NCBI RefSeq assembly: GCF_002980575.1
Contig: NZ_PVBS01000002.1
Coordinates: 806,001-870,000, forward strand
Direction: 5' to 3'
Origin: Sphingobacterium gobiense
Lineage (GTDB): Bacteria; Bacteroidota; Bacteroidia; Sphingobacteriales; Sphingobacteriaceae
DNA: 64,000 bases
The notes beneath the pieces were generated by a model that saw only the letters and a program-made list of their open reading frames with translations, was not told the origin of the DNA and did no database searches. Positions 55,098 to 63,897 of this stretch are shown piece by piece. Numbering within the stretch: the stretch's first letter is position 1; each line of letters opens with the position of its first letter. The position numbers and the translations under genes are program-made.

Positions 55098-55985
55098 ATG
55101 AATTTCTTTAAGAAAATAAGTGTCCTCTTTTTAGCCGCCGGTGTACTTTTCTCTTGTTCAGAGGAAAAGCTTGACCCGGAAAGTATCTTAGTGGACTTAG
55201 ATATTGAACAAAACGAACTGGATAGCTATATCCAAAAGCAATTTACTGACGATTATAATATTTCGATTGTATATAAATTTGTCGAGCCGGAATCGGATTA
55301 TGATTACAATTTAAGTCCGGCGAATTACGAAAGTGCTGTTCGCATTACGAAATTATTGCATTATTTGGGAATTGAACCCTACGATAGAATCGTTGGGAAC
55401 AAGGATTTTATTCGGGCCTATTTTCCGAAATTGCTTAACTATATTGGTTCCCCGGCATACAGGAACAACGGTACCATGGTGCTAGGCACGGCCGAGGGTG
55501 GAGTTAAAATAACCATGTATGCGCTGAACCAACTTACCGAAGAAAGAAGTACGAATGTTGCTTTTCTGAATCGGTATTATTTCCATACGATGCACCACGA
55601 GTTTGCACATATTTTGCATCAGAATAAGGATTATCCAGCCTCATTCCGCGAAATCACGGGTTCGGGATATGTGGGAGATTCATGGAATGATATTTATGAC
55701 GATGAAGGAGCTGCCGCAGAAGGCTTTATATCTGCCTATGCGTCTAAAGAGGCTAATGAGGACTTTGTTGAAACGTATTCTTATTACATCACATTAACTC
55801 CAGCACAATGGGAGGAGCGTATCAGTAGTGGAAGTGAAGAAGGCAGGGCGATAATCGAAGAGAAACTGGATATAGTGCGAGCCTATTTCGAAACGGTTTG
55901 GAACATCGATTTAAATGTGTTGCGCGATGAGATTTTGCTTAGGCAAGAGGCTTTGCCTGATTTTGATCAATTATCTTTAAACTAG
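55098..55985 (+). CDS. substrate import-associated zinc metallohydrolase lipoprotein
   Basis: This 295-residue lipoprotein (lipobox VLFSC) carries the zinc motif HHEFAHILH, with H167-E168-x-x-H171 and a likely third ligand in DEGAAAEGF about 45 residues later. It fits the family of HExxH lipoproteins found beside SusC/SusD pairs (TIGR04549 type). It probably cleaves a peptide or modified substrate at the cell surface before import. It is packed between SusD and DUF4302 genes with 2-bp and 6-bp gaps, so all are co-translated. Confidence 0.9.
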   Translation: MNFFKKISVLFLAAGVLFSCSEEKLDPESILVDLDIEQNELDSYIQKQFTDDYNISIVYKFVEPESDYDYNLSPANYESAVRITKLLHYLGIEPYDRIVGNKDFIRAYFPKLLNYIGSPAYRNNGTMVLGTAEGGVKITMYALNQLTEERSTNVAFLNRYYFHTMHHEFAHILHQNKDYPASFREITGSGYVGDSWNDIYDDEGAAAEGFISAYASKEANEDFVETYSYYITLTPAQWEERISSGSEEGRAIIEEKLDIVRAYFETVWNIDLNVLRDEILLRQEALPDFDQLSLN

Positions 55986-55991
55986 GTTGTT

Positions 55992-57323
55992 ATGAAATTG
56001 AAATATAGCATATTTGCATTTTTGCTTCCTGTGTTACTGTTCTCAGGATGTAAGCGCGAAGAGGATCCCATTTTTGATCAAAATGCCTCCTCTAAGATGA
56101 CTGAAGCGATAGCCCACGCATACGAGGTTTTGCAGGGGAATAGTGAAGGTTGGGTAATGAAATTTTATCCAAGCGACAATCAAGAATTTGGGGGATACAC
56201 CATTTTTACCAAATTCACATCCAACGCTGAAGTGGTGGTCGCGTCGGATGCTGTGGAAGCACCAGAAATCAGCACTTACGCTGTTGTACACGACTCGGGA
56301 CCTGTATTAACCTTTAATGGCTATAATAAAGCGATTCACTGGTTTTCAGAACCCGGAATGGATAATGGTGGCGTTTTTACGGATCCAAATGAAGGTATAG
56401 GCGCCGATGATACGGGAATGAAAGGAGATTTTGAGTTTATCGTATTGGCGGCGACACCAGATTCAGTTGTACTGAAGGGTAAGAAAAGCGGTACGGAAGT
56501 TGTCATGTTTCCTTTAGGTGCTAATGAATTTGAACAACAGGCCTCTTTATATCGTGAAGCCGCTATTCGGTTTAGTCAGTTTGGTGTTTTTAAATTGGAA
56601 GATGCTTCTGGGGAAATGTTAGATTTACCTTACTCTTCTCCTATACGCATTTTCCGTAATCCGAAGGATGCTAGCGGTAAGCAAATGTCTTTTCGCGTTG
56701 TTCCGGACGGACTGGATTTTTATGAGGAGCAGGAAATGGAAGGCGTAACATTTAAGATCTTAAAATTCGTGGAACCTACGTCTGCTTATCCTTATGGCTA
56801 TTATACTAATGATAATACGACTTTTAAGATTGTGCCAGACGTGACGCCGTTGAATTTGTGGTTTGTTAGTAAAGAGTGGTATATGGCATATAGTAAAGTT
56901 GGTCCGACTGGACGAGCTTATTGGGATAATGCGAGAATGACCCTCGAATCCAATGGTTTGCAGCTGAATGAGTTTAGTATTGGTTCAATCGCAGGCCTTT
57001 CTGGCGTTACGTCTTATCTATTAAACAATTATACGATAGGAGGACTGATAACACATAACCTTGTGCCGGTTCCAGGAACAACAGATCAGGTGAGAATCTC
57101 GCTTGCTGGATCTATCTATACCTATACGGGGATGACTTTTGGAGTAGCATACTGGAACGCAGGGTTAAATCAGTTTACTACGCCATTCAATAATCGTACT
57201 TTTGTGATTACTACTTTGGATGCACTAGATCGACCTAAGTCAATTTTGTTAACGGATACACAGATTGCAACGAATACGTTTGAATTGACGCTGGATGCAA
57301 TCACAGATCCATTTAATAATTAA
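55992..57323 (+). CDS. DUF4302 domain lipoprotein
   Basis: This 443-residue lipoprotein (lipobox LLFSGC) matches DUF4302 by its start (KMTEAIAHAYEVLQGNSEGWVMKFYPSDNQEFGGY) and all-beta content. Genes of this family usually follow the HExxH metallohydrolase in Bacteroidota SusCD operons. Its molecular role is not known; surface binding or assembly of the import complex is likely. It is the last gene of the ECF-linked operon, and a stem-loop lies 16 bp after the stop. Confidence 0.88.
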   Translation: MKLKYSIFAFLLPVLLFSGCKREEDPIFDQNASSKMTEAIAHAYEVLQGNSEGWVMKFYPSDNQEFGGYTIFTKFTSNAEVVVASDAVEAPEISTYAVVHDSGPVLTFNGYNKAIHWFSEPGMDNGGVFTDPNEGIGADDTGMKGDFEFIVLAATPDSVVLKGKKSGTEVVMFPLGANEFEQQASLYREAAIRFSQFGVFKLEDASGEMLDLPYSSPIRIFRNPKDASGKQMSFRVVPDGLDFYEEQEMEGVTFKILKFVEPTSAYPYGYYTNDNTTFKIVPDVTPLNLWFVSKEWYMAYSKVGPTGRAYWDNARMTLESNGLQLNEFSIGSIAGLSGVTSYLLNNYTIGGLITHNLVPVPGTTDQVRISLAGSIYTYTGMTFGVAYWNAGLNQFTTPFNNRTFVITTLDALDRPKSILLTDTQIATNTFELTLDAITDPFNN

Positions 57324-57339
57324 TTTGTGTTTGTTATAA

Positions 57340-57374
57340 AAACATAGGGGAGTTAACAAGACTCTCCTATGTTT
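57340..57374 (+). terminator. terminator-like stem-loop after the DUF4302 gene
   Basis: A 14-bp stem (57340-57353 with 57361-57374, one G-T pair) has a 7-nt loop and only a short TTT behind it. ATG 57369 falls in its right arm, which argues for the later start at 57402 for the next gene. Confidence 0.8.
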
Positions 57375-57401
57375 AATGAACAAATAAAAACATCGCTTAC
57401 G

Positions 57402-57674
57402 ATGAAAATATTGCTTGGACTAAATATTGCAGCCGCTATTTTTTTAATTCTAAATCAAATATTGTATTTGGTTTCACCGGACAGCTTAATTGTAACAATA
57501 TTGGGAGTACTGTGGGAACTTGGTATCATACCTATTATAGGTTTTATGTTGATCAGCGTCGTTATGCTATTTGTGAAACTATTAAAAAAAGATTTTTCAT
57601 TATATGCTCCAGTATTATTATCCGTGGTGTTTAATATTTTTTTACTGTTTATATTGCCGTATCTTATCGAATAG
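57402..57674 (+). CDS. small integral membrane protein of unknown function
   Basis: This protein of about 90 residues has three hydrophobic helices: ILLGLNIAAAIFLILNQILYLV, VLWELGIIPIIGFMLISVVMLFVKLL, and APVLLSVVFNIFLLFILPYLI. I recognise no family. The start is taken at ATG 57402; ATG 57369 would add 11 residues but lies within the upstream terminator stem. It has no operon partner: a terminator lies before it and over 1 kb of repeats after it. Confidence 0.6.
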   Translation: MKILLGLNIAAAIFLILNQILYLVSPDSLIVTILGVLWELGIIPIIGFMLISVVMLFVKLLKKDFSLYAPVLLSVVFNIFLLFILPYLIE

Positions 57675-57940
<266 letters not shown>

Positions 57941-58738
57941 GAGAATCTCCTGTTTTGTACATGTACATAGCGTCTACTGCAATGTAGTTAACGTCTATGT
58001 ACAGTGACATAATCAACAAGTCAATGTAGTTGTCGGCTATGTCACGTTACATAACGTATTTGTTGCGTGACATAACCAACATGTTACTGTACAAAATAGA
58101 CTTGTTGCGTGCATGTATTGCAAAGGCACAGTACTTAGCCGAATACTCAGGGAACATACGCGTAATCTATCCTGACAAAATGAACAACGCACCGAACATA
58201 GCCGCTTTGTCACGGAACAAAATCTAATTGTCCCGTGCGGGCAGCCACATGTACATGTACATAGCCACAAAGCAACGATTGTTTGCTATTTTCCCGTTCG
58301 CCGAAGTGATGTCGTCGTACGACTTGAACAGTGCGTCGGGCAACGAAATGATTTCGTGATACGAGGATGTAGCTAACTCTTACGGGGAAGTGATACCGAT
58401 GGTCTTCCGCTTAATCTTCCTATACGGGGAAACCATTCTTTCGCGCGCCGAGGTGATACTTCCGTCCTTCGGGGCGGTTTCCCCCTATGCCGACATCATC
58501 TCCCCGTATACTGATACTTTTTCGGCATACGGGGACAACGTTTCCCCATGCGCCAAGACGAGTTTGCTGTATGCCGAGATGACTTCTCCGTACGCCGGAG
58601 CGCCAAAGAAGGACGGAAGTTGCGTACTTCCATACGCCGAAACGACGTCGGCGCACGACTACGTGATACTTCCATACGCTGAAGCTACACTTCCGTGCGC
58701 CGATGTGGCATTTGCATACTTCGTGAAAGATTCGTATT
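57941..58738. repeat. array 2: about 38 diverged 21-bp tandem units
   Basis: The region divides into 38 units of 21 bp with no change of register. Units in 57962-58276 (block A) begin with TGTACATA-like sequence, with dyads at unit junctions such as TGTACA/TGTACATA at 57956-57969 and 58250-58263. Units in 58298-58717 (block B) begin ACGCCGA or ACGGGGA and end in CTTCCGT or similar. Some units are themselves inverted repeats, for example 58613 (GGAAGT/ACTTCC), 58634 and 58529. Heptad-like peptides can be read but stops break them. It ends 23 bp before the glucokinase start. Confidence 0.85.
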
Positions 58739-58761
58739 ATAGCCTATCAATCGTATTAGCT

Positions 58762-59799
58762 ATGTCATATAGATTTTATTTGCCAAGGAAAGAAGGCAGT
58801 TCCCAAACCGGAAAGAAAATTTTAGCTGTCGACATAGGAGGGACCAAAACGAGTTTTGGTGTTTTTGAAGTCAATGGAGATGCGCTTTCCCTTATACGGG
58901 AAGAAACGTTCGGATCCCGGTCACTTGGTACATTCGAAGAAATTTTACAAAAGTTTCTTACATCTGATAAATATGCAAGACCTGATGTCCTATCGATCGG
59001 CGTGGCGGGACCTGTATTGGAAAATAAAGTAACATTAACTAACCTCTCCTGGGAACTGGATGCTGCGTCTTTAAAAACCGAATTTAATATAGAAAAAGTA
59101 TCCATTATCAATGATTTAGAAGCTACAGCATATGGTTTAGCTGGATTAAGTGCAGAGGACACGGTGCCCTTGTTTGAAGGTTCAGAAACCATCCTGGGTA
59201 ATATGGCGGTACTGGCACCGGGAACAGGATTGGGTGAAGCAGGGATGTTTTGGGATGGAGAATACCATCGCCCGTTTGCAACTGAAGGCGGGCATAGTGA
59301 ATTTGCGCCACGGACGGATCTAGATGTGGAATTATTGAAGTATCTCCAGCAAGAAGATGAAATTATTAGTTGGGAGCATGTCGTATCCGGCCCAGGCATA
59401 TACAGAATATATAAATTCCTCCGGGATGTTAAAGGCAACAAGGAGCCTGCCTGGCTGCAAGAAAACTTCAAAAACAATGATAACCCAGCAGCTGTAATAA
59501 GCCATGCCGCTATGCGGGAGTTAGACGGAACCTGCAGTTCAACAATGGACTTGTTTGTAAGTTATATGGCACGTGAGTCGGCTAGTTTGGTGCTGAAACA
59601 TAAAGCCGTAGGCGGTTTATGGTTAGGGGGTGGAATTCCACCCAGAATATTCCCATTGCTGAAAGCCGACCTTTTCCGTGAACAGTTTATCCAAAATGCG
59701 CATATGACACATCTGTTGGAGAAAGTACCTATCCATGTTATTTTAAATAGTCAGGCCGCATTAGTCGGCGCCGGTTATTATGGCGCTTTTGGTGCTTAG
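58762..59799 (+). CDS. glk: glucokinase (bacterial Glk family)
   Basis: This 345-residue cytoplasmic kinase has the ATP motif LAVDIGGTKTSFGVF near residue 22 and LSIGVAGPVLENKVTLTNLSW. The sugar-binding IINDLEATAYGL, VLAPGTGLGEAGMF and FATEGGHSEFAPR are all in place. The order and EGGHSEFAPR motif fit the glucokinase family proper rather than ROK kinases. The open frame continues upstream to 58390, but that part is 21-bp array sequence with repetitive heptads (SPYADII, SPYTDTF). I therefore start at ATG 58762, 23 bp after the array. It converges with the Mrp gene, overlapping by 4 bp. Confidence 0.92.
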   Translation: MSYRFYLPRKEGSSQTGKKILAVDIGGTKTSFGVFEVNGDALSLIREETFGSRSLGTFEEILQKFLTSDKYARPDVLSIGVAGPVLENKVTLTNLSWELDAASLKTEFNIEKVSIINDLEATAYGLAGLSAEDTVPLFEGSETILGNMAVLAPGTGLGEAGMFWDGEYHRPFATEGGHSEFAPRTDLDVELLKYLQQEDEIISWEHVVSGPGIYRIYKFLRDVKGNKEPAWLQENFKNNDNPAAVISHAAMRELDGTCSSTMDLFVSYMARESASLVLKHKAVGGLWLGGGIPPRIFPLLKADLFREQFIQNAHMTHLLEKVPIHVILNSQAALVGAGYYGAFGA

Positions 59800-60857
59800 C
59801 CCACTTTATTGGCTAATATGCTCAACTCCTGTGCGGCACGACCAGCTATTTCTTTATAGGCATTGGCAACAGGCTCATCCGCATCTAGCAGAATAGGGAA
59901 ACCATTGTCTCCTGCATCAGCAACAGCTTTTACTAGCGGGATCTCTCCTAAAAAAGGTACATTGTTGTCTTCGGCAAGCCGTTTTCCGCCATCTTTGCCA
60001 AATATATAATACTTGTTATCCGGTAATTCGGCTGGCGTAAAATACGCCATGTTTTCCACAATCCCGATAATGGGAATATTGATACCTTCCATATGGAACA
60101 TCGCCATGCCTTTCATGGTATCAGCTAAAGCAACCTGTTGCGGTGTGGTTACAATGACGGCACCCGAAATAGGATAAGACTGTGCTACGGTAATGTGAAT
60201 ATCGCCTGTTCCGGGAGGCATATCAACAACCAGATAGTCTAATTCTCCCCAATGTGCATCGCCAAAGAGCTGTTTGATAGCCGATGTGGCCATGGGCCCA
60301 CGCCAAGGAATAGGCTGATTAGGGTCGGTAAAAAAGCCGATGGACAACAACTTCAACCCGAATTTTTCTACTGGTGCTATTTTTTGTTTACCGGAAATTT
60401 GTATCGATTCAGGACGTGTACCTTCCAAGCCGAACATAATCGGTAGCGAAGGCCCATAAATATCAGCATCTAATAAACCTGTTTTCGCACCGCTTTCCGC
60501 TAAGGCTAATGCCAAGTTACTTGCCACAGTTGATTTGCCCACACCGCCTTTGCCTGACGAGACCAAAATAATGTTTTTAATGCCATCCAATTGAGCCGCG
60601 TCTACTCCCGTTACCTTGGACGTCATATGGATATCCACTGCTATCTCTTTGCTTATAAAAAGACCAATGGCATTTCGGCAGGCATGTTCAATATGCCCCT
60701 TCAAAGGGCAGGCAGGGGTCGTCAATACCACGTCAAACTTAATCTTACCCGGCAAAATCTCTATATTTTGGATCATGTTCAACGTCACTAAATCTTTTTT
60801 TAGATCTGGCTCTTCTACGTGACTTAACGCATGTAATACTTGTTCTTTTGTAATCAT
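59796..60857 (-). CDS. mrp: Mrp/ApbC-type iron-sulfur cluster carrier ATPase
   Basis: This 353-residue P-loop protein has an N-terminal MIP18/DUF59 domain (about 1-85) and a deviant Walker A motif (SGKGGVGKST, residues 101-110). The MRP domain follows (DADIYGPSLPIMFGLEG, DYLVVDMPPGTGDIHITVAQ). It carries and delivers iron-sulfur clusters. The usual C-terminal CxxC is missing: the segment after ENMAYFTP reads AELPDNKYYIFG, as I recall for other Bacteroidota members. A -7 box (TAAATTTG) lies about 20 bp upstream on the minus strand. Confidence 0.93.
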   Translation of the reverse strand: MITKEQVLHALSHVEEPDLKKDLVTLNMIQNIEILPGKIKFDVVLTTPACPLKGHIEHACRNAIGLFISKEIAVDIHMTSKVTGVDAAQLDGIKNIILVSSGKGGVGKSTVASNLALALAESGAKTGLLDADIYGPSLPIMFGLEGTRPESIQISGKQKIAPVEKFGLKLLSIGFFTDPNQPIPWRGPMATSAIKQLFGDAHWGELDYLVVDMPPGTGDIHITVAQSYPISGAVIVTTPQQVALADTMKGMAMFHMEGINIPIIGIVENMAYFTPAELPDNKYYIFGKDGGKRLAEDNNVPFLGEIPLVKAVADAGDNGFPILLDADEPVANAYKEIAGRAAQELSILANKVG

Positions 60858-60877
60858 GACAATGATTTGTTACCGTA

Positions 60878-60885
60878 CAAATTTA
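60878..60885 (-). promoter_or_regulatory. -7 box of the mrp gene
   Basis: On the minus strand this reads TAAATTTG, a perfect TAnnTTTG match, 20 bp before the mrp start codon. No clear TTG stands at the ideal -33 distance. Confidence 0.5.
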
Positions 60886-60931
60886 CGCATTGCGAAAGAC
60901 AATCCTGTCATAGGTTTGTTGTTAAGCTAAA

Positions 60932-60962
60932 TTGTCAAGTTAAGTGTATTTTATTATCTTCG
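60932..60962 (+). promoter_or_regulatory. promoter of the SusR-like regulator gene
   Basis: TTG (60932-60934), a 20-bp spacer and TATCTTCG (60955-60962) fit the Bacteroidota -33/-7 pattern. The start codon follows 28 bp later. It lacks the CAGG direct repeat of the pectin promoters. Confidence 0.5.
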
Positions 60963-60990
60963 TCCATGAGCGCCGACCGAGGCTAACGAC

Positions 60991-63897
60991 ATGGGAAAAG
61001 CTAAATATATTTTTCTTCTTTTACTGCCCTTTCTTATACTTTGTGAAGATACCTGCGCACAGCGTACGATTGCAATGCCGCAGATTATAAATTACTCCAG
61101 TAAAACATACCAAGGCGGAATACAAAACTGGGACGTAGCACAGGATAACCAAGGTGTCATGTATTTCGGCAACAATGAAGGATTGCTATCCTTCGATGGG
61201 CAATATTGGCATATTTATCCCTTGCCGAATGCTACGATCATGCGTTCGGTATGTTTTGACGGAAATGAAAGAATTTATGTAGGCGGACAAGATGAAATAG
61301 GATATTTCGAAGCCGATGAGAATGGTAGCTTGGTTTACAATTCCTTAGTGGATAAAATCCCCGCGAAGGAAAGACAATTTGCCGATGTATGGCACATCGC
61401 TGCAGCAGGGGAACATGTCTTTTTTCAAGCTAATAATCATATTTTTCATTACTATCAAGGCAAGATTAATGTTGATCGGCCACACAGCAGTTGGCAATAT
61501 CTGACATCCGTTGGGAGCAGGTTATATGCGCAGGATATGGAAATCGGGCTTCTGCATTATGAAGATGGTGTTTGGAAACCGGTCGCCAAAGAAAATTCCC
61601 TAAAAAAAGGGTCGATCATTACGGGTATAGTACCATTCGGGGTTGATACCTTATTGGTTGCGACGATGAAAGACGGTCTTTTTTACTTAGCAAATGGTCA
61701 TTTTTTTCCGAAGGCAACGCCAATGGACTCCCGATTCTTAACAAACCGAATTTCAAGTATCCGATTTTTGGGAAATGATCTGTTTGCCCTCAGCATGTAT
61801 CCTGGTGGCATGTTAATCATGGATAAAAGTGGAGCGGTCGTTCAGCGCTATAGTTACGGAGAGGGTTTGCAGACGAATAATATCCGCGATATATTTAAAG
61901 ACAGAGATGGCAATCTATGGTTAGCTTTGGATGATGGAATAGACTATATCGCGATCAACAGTGCCGTAAAATATATTTATCCCGATCAACATACAAAGTT
62001 GGGTACATATAGTGTCCGTATTTTCAACCATAAGCTGTATCTCGGAACGTCCAATGGTTTGTATGTAACACCTTATAAAGGCAACGGCTTGGAAAACATA
62101 GGAATGTCAGCGGCACGGTTTGAAAAGGTGCCTCATAGTGATGGGCAGATATGGTCTATCCAAGAGGTAAACGGACGGTTGTTGATTGGACATGAAGAGG
62201 GGAGTTTTGAAGTGAGAGATGGTGATGTAAAACCTATCCATACAAACACAGGAATTTGGACGTATCAAGCGGCTTCCCGGGTTTCCCCATCTTCGAACGT
62301 TGTGGTCGGTTCCTATTTGGGACTACGACATCTCTTATTCGACGGTCAGCATTTTGTGGATAATGGACATATAGACGGTTCAGACGAATCTTTAAGATTC
62401 GTGTATTATGATGATAAAAACCACGTGGTATGGGTATCACACCCATATCGAGGCGTTTTTAAGTTATCCTTATCACCAGACTTTAAGAAAATCATTCGAC
62501 AGAAACGATATGATGTTGCGGAAGGATTACCCGCTATACTGCACAATCATGTTTTTCATATTCGAAATGATATACTTGTTTCGACATCAAAAGGTGTATA
62601 TATATACGATGCCGGACACGATGCTTTTATACCAGCACAACAGTATCAGGCGCTTGTTGATATGCCCATTCAGTACATGATGGAGGATAAGATGGGAAAT
62701 GTATGGTTTGCCAGCAATAAGAGACTAGGCGTACTAGACTTTTCCCAGCCACTAGCAGAATCTCCGTATACGGTTTCTTATTTTCCGGAATTGAACGGAG
62801 AAATATTGGGAGGGTTTGAATCGGTCTATGTGCATGACGCAGAAAATGTGTTTATAAGTGGACAAAAGGGGGGAATTTTACTTAACTATAAAGCCTATCA
62901 GGAACGTGCATCTAAACCTAATATGCTGCTCCGTACGGTCAAAGCGTTTGATAGCGATAAGAAGGAGGAACTGTTGTTTGGGGGATATCGGTATCAAGAG
63001 ATTTCACGTAAAAAACTGCAGTATGCCTTTAATTCCCTTCAGTTTAACTTTAGTTCAACCATGTACGATCAACAGGATCAAGTAGAGTTCAGTTATATGT
63101 TGAAGGGGCTAGAGACAAAATGGTCAGCATGGAGCAACAGGAGTGAAAAAGAGTACACCAATCTGCCGGCAGGGACGTACGTTTTTAGCGTGAAATCCCG
63201 AAATGGGATGGGGAATGAATCAGAGGAACAGACATTTTCCTTTCGTGTTGCACCACCGTGGTATGCGCATCCGGTAAGCTATATATTGTACGGTGTGTTG
63301 TTCCTCGTATTTATTTTCTGGCTTTTGGGGATACAACGTAAGAAGCTAAAAGAAAGGCACCGGGATGAGCTTCATATACGACAATTGGAAATTGAGAAGA
63401 AAGAGAAAGAGGTTATCAAACTCCGTAATGAAAACCTCGAAGCAGAACTTGGATTCAAGGACAAAGAGTTGGCAAATTTAACCATGAATATCATACAGCG
63501 GGGTGAGGTGCTGAGTAAGATCAAAGACAATATTAACCAAACGATGAACCGCCTGGAAGATAAAGACGCGCAACAAAACTTTAAACAACTGATTCGACTT
63601 ATCCGGTCTGCGGAACGAACAAATGACGATTGGGAAAAATTTAATGCACATATCCACCATGCTAACGAAAATTTCTTCCTAAGGCTTAAACAGCAACATC
63701 CTGATCTCACCACAAATGAATTGAAATTATGCGCCTTGCTACGGATGAATCTCCTCTCCAAAGAAATTGCACAGCTTATGCATGTTACGGTCAAGGCTGT
63801 CGAAGTGAGTCGCTACCGCTTGCGGAAAAAATTGAAAATCGATTCCGAAGTAAACCTATATGACTATTTGATGCAGTACGCCAGAAGTGACGCGTGA
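60991..63897 (+). CDS. membrane-bound propeller sensor with Y_Y_Y domain and LuxR-type HTH (SusR-like)
   Basis: This 968-residue regulator has a signal peptide (ending EDTCAQ) and a large periplasmic sensor of propeller repeats (DRDGNLWLALDDGIDYI, DKMGNVWFASNKRLGVLDF). A Y_Y_Y domain follows at about residues 690-755 (VEFSYMLKGLETKWSAWSN, YTNLPAGTYVFSVKSRNG). Then come one transmembrane helix (about 760-783, VSYILYGVLFLVFIFWLLG), a long coiled coil and a C-terminal helix-turn-helix (LTTNELKLCALLRMNLLSKEIAQLMHVTVKAVEVSRYRLRKKL). There is no kinase or receiver domain, so it resembles SusR rather than a hybrid two-component system. It probably senses an oligosaccharide and acts on DNA from the membrane; whether its targets are in this window is unknown. 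Confidence 0.88.
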   Translation: MGKAKYIFLLLLPFLILCEDTCAQRTIAMPQIINYSSKTYQGGIQNWDVAQDNQGVMYFGNNEGLLSFDGQYWHIYPLPNATIMRSVCFDGNERIYVGGQDEIGYFEADENGSLVYNSLVDKIPAKERQFADVWHIAAAGEHVFFQANNHIFHYYQGKINVDRPHSSWQYLTSVGSRLYAQDMEIGLLHYEDGVWKPVAKENSLKKGSIITGIVPFGVDTLLVATMKDGLFYLANGHFFPKATPMDSRFLTNRISSIRFLGNDLFALSMYPGGMLIMDKSGAVVQRYSYGEGLQTNNIRDIFKDRDGNLWLALDDGIDYIAINSAVKYIYPDQHTKLGTYSVRIFNHKLYLGTSNGLYVTPYKGNGLENIGMSAARFEKVPHSDGQIWSIQEVNGRLLIGHEEGSFEVRDGDVKPIHTNTGIWTYQAASRVSPSSNVVVGSYLGLRHLLFDGQHFVDNGHIDGSDESLRFVYYDDKNHVVWVSHPYRGVFKLSLSPDFKKIIRQKRYDVAEGLPAILHNHVFHIRNDILVSTSKGVYIYDAGHDAFIPAQQYQALVDMPIQYMMEDKMGNVWFASNKRLGVLDFSQPLAESPYTVSYFPELNGEILGGFESVYVHDAENVFISGQKGGILLNYKAYQERASKPNMLLRTVKAFDSDKKEELLFGGYRYQEISRKKLQYAFNSLQFNFSSTMYDQQDQVEFSYMLKGLETKWSAWSNRSEKEYTNLPAGTYVFSVKSRNGMGNESEEQTFSFRVAPPWYAHPVSYILYGVLFLVFIFWLLGIQRKKLKERHRDELHIRQLEIEKKEKEVIKLRNENLEAELGFKDKELANLTMNIIQRGEVLSKIKDNINQTMNRLEDKDAQQNFKQLIRLIRSAERTNDDWEKFNAHIHHANENFFLRLKQQHPDLTTNELKLCALLRMNLLSKEIAQLMHVTVKAVEVSRYRLRKKLKIDSEVNLYDYLMQYARSDA

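Noticed and set aside
58037..58270. Cys-rich minus-strand open frame with LCSVT-like heptads
   Set aside because: It lies fully inside array 2 and its regularity follows from the 21-bp period; nothing else supports translation.
58390..58761. N-terminal extension of the glucokinase
   Set aside because: The stretch is array sequence, has no relation to the kinase family, and a proper start exists at 58762.
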